Shown here: one piece after another, positions 33,290-33,510 of the stretch | Numbering within the stretch: position 1 is the first letter of the stretch | How the letters are laid out: the number at the start of each line of letters is the position of its first letter | Source of the DNA: Oscillospiraceae bacterium | Lineage (GTDB): Bacteria; Bacillota; Clostridia; Oscillospirales; Ruminococcaceae | DNA: 33,510 nt | Direction: 5' to 3' | Assembly: GCA_021202155.1 (NCBI GenBank) | Contig: JAJQDP010000021.1 | Span: forward strand, 1-33,510 | The notes under the pieces: model-generated | Seen by the model: the letters and a program-made list of their open reading frames with translations, nothing else | Databases searched by the model: none | Told to the model about the DNA's origin: nothing | Position numbers and translations under genes: made by a program

Positions 33290-33338
33290 CATAACCCTCC
33301 AAACACAGCTACAGCCGCACTTTTAAGTTGATGCTATC

Positions 33339-33379
33339 ATTATAGCACGGTCGATTTCTGCGCCGTAGTTTGGATTTAC
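33339..33379 (-). promoter_or_regulatory. CTACGG-type promoter E (soluble kinase-CvpA unit)
   Basis: Minus strand GTAAATCCAAACTACGG (33379-33363), 18 bp, TATAAT (33344-33339). About 45 bases to the start codons. The element is next to the GC-rich repeat at the window end. Confidence 0.87.
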
Positions 33380-33380
33380 G

Positions 33381-33457
33381 TGACGCGCTTCGCGCAACGC
33401 GCCTCCTGCGGAGGCGACCCCTCCACCACGCTTCGCGTGGTCCCCCTCCCCCTTCGG
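33381..33457. repeat. Truncated cloverleaf repeat at the window end
   Basis: Hairpin GCGCCTCCTGCGGAGGCG (about 33399-33416), then ACCCCTCCACCACGCTTCGCGTGGTCCCCCTCCCCC, the left arm and centre of the family seen at 1647 and 3392. It breaks off at the 35-bp inverted repeat, as does the copy at the window start. Confidence 0.7.
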
Positions 33458-33492
33458 GGCATACGCGTACACTTAAGCGAAATTGGCAACAA
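33458..33492. repeat. Right copy of 35-bp terminal inverted repeat
   Basis: Exact reverse complement of 1-35, ending GGCAACAA. Eighteen more bases follow to the window end, so it is not simply the last base. Confidence 0.85.
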
Positions 33493-33510
33493 AGTCAACT
33501 AAAGCGGGGA

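Noticed and set aside
16059-33292. Type VII secretion or PASTA-type PrkC locus
   Set aside because: No WXG100, EssC-like ATPase, PASTA repeat or RsgA neighbour is visible; the ectodomains are different.
1-33510. CRISPR array or tRNA/rRNA genes
   Set aside because: Repeats present are palindromic or short tandem units without regular spacers, and no cloverleaf with tRNA features (TTCGA arm, CCA-end) was found by eye.

Overview
The window looks like chromosomal DNA from a Gram-positive gut or rumen Clostridia, most likely a Ruminococcus-like member of the Oscillospiraceae. This is an inference from style: strong GGAGG ribosome-binding sites, TTG and GTG starts, lipoproteins, long Thr-rich linkers, a CE15 glucuronoyl esterase, and many GC-rich palindromic intergenic repeats. 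No rRNA, tRNA or CRISPR array was seen. A 35-bp inverted repeat lies at the two ends of the window (1-35 and 33458-33492).

Region 1 (1-5.7 kb, minus strand): a sugar-nucleotidyltransferase-like gene, a GtrA-family membrane protein, prolyl-tRNA synthetase (proS) and a membrane-anchored HtrA-type protease. They are separated by cloverleaf-shaped repeats and by two copies of a hairpin plus a 35-bp core.

Region 2 (5.8-9.2 kb, plus strand): an operon with a MBOAT/AlgI-like membrane protein lacking the catalytic motifs, a membrane-anchored SH3b protein with Thr-rich tails, and a YhcC-family radical SAM protein.

Region 3 (9.2-14.3 kb, plus strand): a tandem duplication of a complete transcription unit (promoter, solute-binding lipoprotein, terminator) followed by a CE15 glucuronoyl-esterase-like lipoprotein. 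This suggests hemicellulose or glycan use. A single uncharacterised protein follows at 14.7-16.0 kb; it may be a DNA-binding regulator.

Region 4 (16.0-33.3 kb, all minus strand): a dense Ser/Thr phosphorylation signalling cluster. It holds four Hanks-type kinases, two PP2C phosphatases, three FHA adaptor proteins, a trypsin-like protease fused through a membrane helix to a cytoplasmic FHA domain, a zinc-ribbon CvpA-like membrane protein, two small zinc-ribbon or membrane proteins and a possible 27-residue peptide. Two kinases are receptor-like, with large ectodomains: BspA/DUF285 repeats, and beta-sandwich modules resembling carbohydrate-binding modules. No PASTA domain is present, so this is not a standard PrkC/PrpC locus.

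The most striking result is a shared promoter element in Region 4. Five separate promoters carry AAACTACGG on the minus strand, and in every one exactly 18 bp separate CTACGG from a TATAAT or TATACT -10 box. The element takes the place of a normal -35 box, so the cluster looks like one co-regulated regulon under a dedicated activator or sigma factor. The proposed picture is: ectodomains sense an outside ligand; kinases phosphorylate Thr sites such as TxxI motifs in their own linkers; FHA proteins, including the protease fusion, dock on these; PP2C enzymes reset the system. The parts are read from the sequence; the wiring is inference.
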